The notes under the pieces were generated by a model. It ran no database searches. It was not told where the DNA came from and was given only the letters and a program-made list of their open reading frames with translations. Of a DNA stretch of 64,000 nt, positions 59,881-64,000 are shown one piece after another; the stretch's first letter is position 1, and each line of letters opens with the position of its first letter. The DNA is from Nymphaea colorata. Its lineage: Eukaryota > Streptophyta > Magnoliopsida > Nymphaeales > Nymphaeaceae. Position numbers and translations under genes: made by a program. Where the stretch lies: contig NC_045147.1 in NCBI RefSeq assembly GCF_008831285.2, forward strand, positions 11,287,427-11,351,426. Direction: 5' to 3'.

Positions 59881-62800
59881 ATGAGGTGGTCAGGTTTGAT
59901 GGGTGTTATTTCATCATTGAGGCTGAGTAGGAGGAGGAGCCTCTCTACTCAAAGAGAGGATTTGCCCTTTCCTCATGGAGATAAGCTCGACTTCATGACC
60001 GCTGCCAAGATACTTTTCACAACTCCTCCAAATCCCAAAAAATTTGGGTTAGTCTACCTATCCCCCTTTCTCAACCTTACTTGATTCTTCTCATATTTCC
60101 CTTTGAAACCTTTCTTCACTCCGTGATGCATGAATGCTTGTTTTATAGTCCCCTATATGTATTTGGAATATTGGCTTCAAAATTATATCTATGCTTTAGA
60201 TTAATTGGAAACAGTGATAATAGATGTGTATATGGTTGTTCCTTACTCACACTGTGCTGATTCTTCTTGTTCTTTATCTGATTCAATCTTAGTTGTCAAA
60301 TTAGTGAATAGTTGCCCAGTCAACTGGGCTAGTCAGCCAAATAGTTAGCAGGCTACGTCAACCCCACTACATGGGACCTTCTAGAACAAGGAGGTGCTTC
60401 TAGAATGTCAAATATGATTGGTGTGCGTACATGTGTACTATATCTTCTCCCCCCTCTCTCTCTCCCATACCTGTAGCTTTAGATCTGTGTATACTTTAGG
60501 TGTATGTGCCGCCTCATTAGTTTTATTTTAACCGACCGACATGATGGTTGGACAAACTCAAACAGACTAGTCTTCTTAGGGCGTTGACCAACCTGTGTTC
60601 ATTTGCCAATTTTGATAAGAATTCAAGTTAATGATATCAGTTGCATACAGTCAGGTTGAAGAAGTTCCATGTTACAAGTGGGTAGGTTGTGTTGGAAATA
60701 ATTATAAGGTTTTACTTTTCTATACAACCTGGCTTTTGGGATTTTCCCATCCTACCGTCTCAGGAATTACTACAGGCTAGTTGCAATATCTGATGGGATT
60801 TTTGTTTCATATAATTGCTTGATCTTTTTCTGACGTTAGACTTAAATCATTTAATCAGTGACATTGATATCAGTTTTTGTGACATTCTATCTAAAAACTT
60901 CCAGGTGCACCCCATTGCGCCTGCCATCTAGCTGTTAGGCAAATTAGCAAAAGTATGGAATTGATTATAGTGGTGCAGCTTGTGTCATAGAAGCAGGCTT
61001 TGGTATTGATAACAACAGGGGCATGGTTGGCACTACTCAACGACACTAAGAGAAGCATCTATGATGTATATGATTGTGCACATTTGACACCCTTGTATGT
61101 GGAATGACTATGCATTAGTATTGTATCAAGCATATAATTCATTGAATGACAGATCTGCTGTTTCATGGCACATGGCACTGCTTTGTCATTTTTACGTGCA
61201 GCATATGTGCTAATTCAGTTGCCCAATATAGTTTATACCTCTGGAAACTTTATGGCTCAAACTTCTGCGCATCATTTAGCATTGCTATAATAGTGTCTAA
61301 AATGTTATAATTAGGAAAATTTGATTTCCTGTGATTTTGGTTTCTCTCCATGGTGCATAACTGGGCTTCCTTCAGCATAATTTAAGGTGTAATTTGATCT
61401 ATGGTGAAATTATAGTTGTAGTTTTGGATACTTTGTTGGAGCTAGGCATAATATAGTTCCTCTTCTTTGTGTTTCATATCTTCAGGATTGATTTCCATTT
61501 GGTACAATTCTTCTTTGCATGCATGCCTTCCTTAGGTATCATACTTGATCACTTTCCTCCTACTGTTCCTGCAAATCTTGATGAATCAATGCTTTATTGC
61601 TTCTTCGTTAATATATTGACGCATGTTGACAAATTCACTTTGTGGTCAAAAACACCTAGGCATGGGTGCCAGTTTAGATGCCTAGGCACCCCAAACAAAA
61701 ATATTACTTTTTTAGATTCGACTCTAAAAGTAAATTGAATTTGTTTGTTATATCTTCTAATATGTGGTTAAGGTGGAGTTTCAAAACCCTTACTTTTCCT
61801 CTTTTTCTTCTTTCTCTCGTTTTCCTTTGTTCCTACTTTTTCTTTCAAATAGATCTGCCTAGGCCCCATCTCTCCCTGATTGGTTCTTTAAAGTTTAAAC
61901 TATATAGAAATTCATGGGATTTTTGGAAATAGATTGCATATTCGCTCTGAAAGTCCTCATTTTTAGAGACATCTTCTGCTGAAATCCTTATTTCTGTTGC
62001 TGACAGCTGTATACCTGGTAGCACAATATGCACGTCATGACATCCGAAAGAGAGAAGCGGTGATCCTTCTAAACTCAAGTCTGAATTTTCTTGATGATTT
62101 TGGAAATAGAGTAGCCAGTTTGTTAGATTGATGTGCTTAATTTTGCAAGTTAAAGTTTATGATTGTCTGCTTTGATCTTTCTATACATCATCTGTTATTT
62201 ATTGGATGGATAATCATTTTGTATTTAATATATTCTTGAACATGCTGGTGCAATAACCTAAGTTCAATTCTTATCCATACAATTCTTGTTAGACTTGCCT
62301 TGCTTGTATTAGTTGATGTTTCTGTATGTTGAAGCAAAATAAGTGTGGCGCTGTGGCCATATTCTTGCTACCAAAATTTGTTACAAATACATATATAGTA
62401 ATGGGCGCGGTCAGGCGGCGGGCGGCGCCGCTCAATCGGCGCGCCAAGGAGGAGGAGACGGCTGCTGCTCTGATACCATGATAAGATTAGAAAGAATAAT
62501 CTTTGATTAACCTCGAAATCTGCCCTAACTCCTCTTTATATAGACTAGAGGAGAGAGAGAAGTTACAAGAGAAACATCTAAAGGAAAAGTTATTACAAAA
62601 GTACCCTCTTAAACCTAAAACTGAATATAAACACATCTTAACAAGCGGCGAAGATGACTGCAACAGCGGACGGAGGCGTCGGGCGGAGAAGACAGCAACG
62701 GGCGGAGGCGTCGGGCGGAGAAGACAGCAACGGGCGGAGGCGTCGGGTGGAGAAGACAGCAACGGGCGGAGGCGTCGGGCGGAGAGGTCAGGACAGCGAC

Positions 62801-63912
62801 TGGCAGAGGCGTCGGGTGGAGAGGTCAGCGACGGGCGGAGATGGGTGGACACGAGCGGGTGGAGGAAGCGCAGCGATGGGCGCGGTCAGGCGGCGGGCGG
62901 CGCCGCTCAATCGGCGCGCCAAGGAGGAGGAGACGGCTGCTGCTCTGATACCATGATAAGATTAGAAAGAATAATCTTTGATTAACCTCGAAATCTGCCC
63001 TAACTCCTCTTTATATAGACTAGAGGAGAGAGAGAAGTTACAAGAGAAACATCTAAAGGAAAAGTTATTACAAAAGTACCCTCTTAAACCTAAAACTGAA
63101 TATAAACACATCTTAACAGTAACCATTCTTGTCAATCTTAAAGTACCTCATTGTCAACAAGTTCTTGAGTATGGTACTTGGTCTAGTATATTGGTCTCAC
63201 CATTGTTGAATGATCTCTCTTGGAGATAATTTTGTCGACAAAACGTGGGCTTGTTTATGTTTCTCAAGGTGCTATTTTTATAGTTTCACATCTTTGTTGC
63301 CTTTCATCTCTAGTTTTTCATCTGATTGCTGTCTTCCCTTTTTGGTTTTCTGGCTTGTACTTTATTGGTTTTGGACCTTTAAACTGCCAATTATTCGGTT
63401 CTTAGTAGCCATTTGGCTAATGTCCTTCCATGGTTGATTTGCTTTAGTTTGATCATACTTAACCATGACAAAGAAAATGTGGTTGATCCATCCTTTCCAA
63501 CCGATAAAATCAGGAATTGGAGATGAAGAAAAAGACTGAGGAAGAAACAAAAGAAAAAAATCTAGATTCAGACTCTGCAGATGCAGGGCAAGATCCAGAT
63601 CTCGTTCAGGTAAAGAAGAGATTGGATGCTTTAGAGGAGTCTGTGAAAGAAATCGTGGACAAAACCAGAACACTTCCACAGAAGGGTGAGGATCAGTCCT
63701 CCAGCAAGCTGGACACTGTTTCTCCTCCTGACAGAAACAACAAAAGCAGCTCAGCTGCTGCTAATTCACAAACTGGCTCTTCCACTGAATCGAAAGTTAG
63801 TGTCTCAACATCAGGCCCGGCTCAGGAGTCGGTGGTTAAATCTCCTCCTGTTATTTCAGTTGACAAGGACGAGCAAAGAGGGAAGAGTGGTGATAAGAAT
63901 GAGAAGTGCTAG
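59881..63912 (+). CDS. uncharacterised plant protein: N-terminal Arg-rich leader, one membrane span, coiled coil
   Basis: Four exons join in frame to 222 aa: 59881-60047, 61486-61535, 62007-62059 and 63514-63912, all GT..AG with matching phases. Residues 1-25 (MRWSGLMGVISSLRLSRRRS..) are Arg/Ser-rich without acidic residues, like a mitochondrial presequence. Then come a short conserved-looking segment (DFMTAAKILFTTPPNPKKFG), a hydrophobic span at about 60-80, a strongly charged region predicted to coil (about 83-145, with KKRLDALEESVKEIV) and a Ser/Pro-rich tail. It resembles unnamed plant proteins in my memory, but I cannot give a family or function. The ATG 59881 is the first good one; the frame is open upstream to 59842 without another ATG. 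A CAG|gtaaag inside exon 4 was judged unspliced because the coiled coil runs across it. A TRIM sits in intron 3. Confidence 0.75.
62401..63118 (-). mobile_element. TRIM-like mini retrotransposon, tandem internal-LTR-internal-LTR
   Basis: Two identical 165-bp repeats (62479-62643 and 62954-63118) are each preceded on the + strand by GCTCTGATACCA (62467-62478, 62942-62953), the complement of an initiator-Met primer site. On the minus strand each repeat reads TGTTAAGATG..TTATCA followed by TGGTATCAGAGC, so they are LTRs. Each has a TATA motif (TCTATATAAAG on the minus strand, about 62534-62544). The internal region is about 310 bp without coding capacity. A second internal fragment precedes the left LTR, giving a 475-bp period, the tandem form often seen for TRIMs. 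GTAA occurs at 62398-62401 and 63119-63122, a possible remnant target duplication. Confidence 0.8.
62664..62836. repeat. 32-bp GC-rich minisatellite within the TRIM
   Basis: GAGGCGTC recurs at 62673, 62705, 62737 and 62769, an exact 32-bp period, with two degenerate units after. As 32 is not a multiple of three, the same peptide words appear in shifting frames; it is not coding. Confidence 0.9.
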
Positions 63913-64000
63913 GATCGTCAAACACGATCATCATGGATGAAAAGCATTTCTTCTAGGACAGTGAGAAAAAAGATGGAACTGCACAGCGACAACAGTTTTT
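63913..64000 (+). other. 3' flank of the 222-aa gene
   Basis: 88 bases after the TAG stop; presumably 3' untranslated region. The window ends here. Confidence 0.5.

Noticed and set aside
62460-62480. GCTCTGATACCA as part of a tRNA gene
   Set aside because: Only a short primer-site complement; no cloverleaf around it.
62503-62985. 160-codon ORF across the TRIM
   Set aside because: Runs through an LTR and a 32-bp minisatellite whose period is not a multiple of three.
63601-63620. CAG|gtaaag as a splice donor in the last exon of the 222-aa gene
   Set aside because: Reading through keeps the coiled coil in frame, and no matching acceptor is needed.

Overview
The window is nuclear DNA of a flowering plant. 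Introns with GT..AG borders interrupt every conserved gene, the proteins match plant families, and the intergenic DNA is full of plant-type transposons, microsatellites and AT-rich spacer. I cannot name the species from sequence alone.

Genes, left to right: the last two exons of SNU13/NHP2L1 (951-1193, +); an ER cargo receptor of the cornichon family (5807-11531, +, 4 exons, 140 aa); an ER UDP-galactose/UDP-glucose transporter of the UTR3 type (13343-18315, +, 7 exons, 330 aa) with two exact CCAAT-N10-CACG ER-stress elements just upstream; an intron-containing AT-hook/PPC nuclear protein, AHL (20126-26886, +, 5 exons, 337 aa); a broken DUF761-like gene (27903-28497, -) and an intact DUF4408/DUF761 gene (31028-31516, -); the plastid non-catalytic Clp subunit CLPR2 (33771 to at least 38469, -; 5' end unresolved); the 70-aa TFIIH subunit TFB5/GTF2H5 (42666-42976, -, 2 exons); and an unnamed 222-aa membrane/coiled-coil protein (59881-63912, +, 4 exons).

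Mobile DNA: the largest insertion is a complete Ty3/gypsy chromovirus-type retrotransposon (48553-59446, coding strand -). It has 2,999-bp LTRs that look almost identical, a GCACT target duplication, an initiator-Met tRNA primer site and a Gag-protease / RT-RNaseH-integrase-chromodomain frame broken by one TGA. Beside it is a hAT-like element (47291-48350) with an 8-bp target duplication. Smaller elements include a MULE-like insertion with 9-bp duplication in a UTR3 intron, a TRIM-like tandem retroelement in the last intron of the 222-aa gene, and several Tourist-like elements with ends resembling GGGYNTGTTTGG. There are also a 47-bp perfect-length hairpin, several short tandem duplications and many (CT)n, (TG)n and (TA)n tracts.

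The genes are unrelated housekeeping and regulatory loci, not a cluster. Two (cornichon and UTR3) serve the early secretory pathway. I see no operon, CRISPR array, rRNA or tRNA gene. The best candidates for new biology are the paired ER-stress elements, the uncharacterised 222-aa gene with a young retrotransposon about 430 bp upstream and a TRIM inside, and the broken/intact DUF761 pair.
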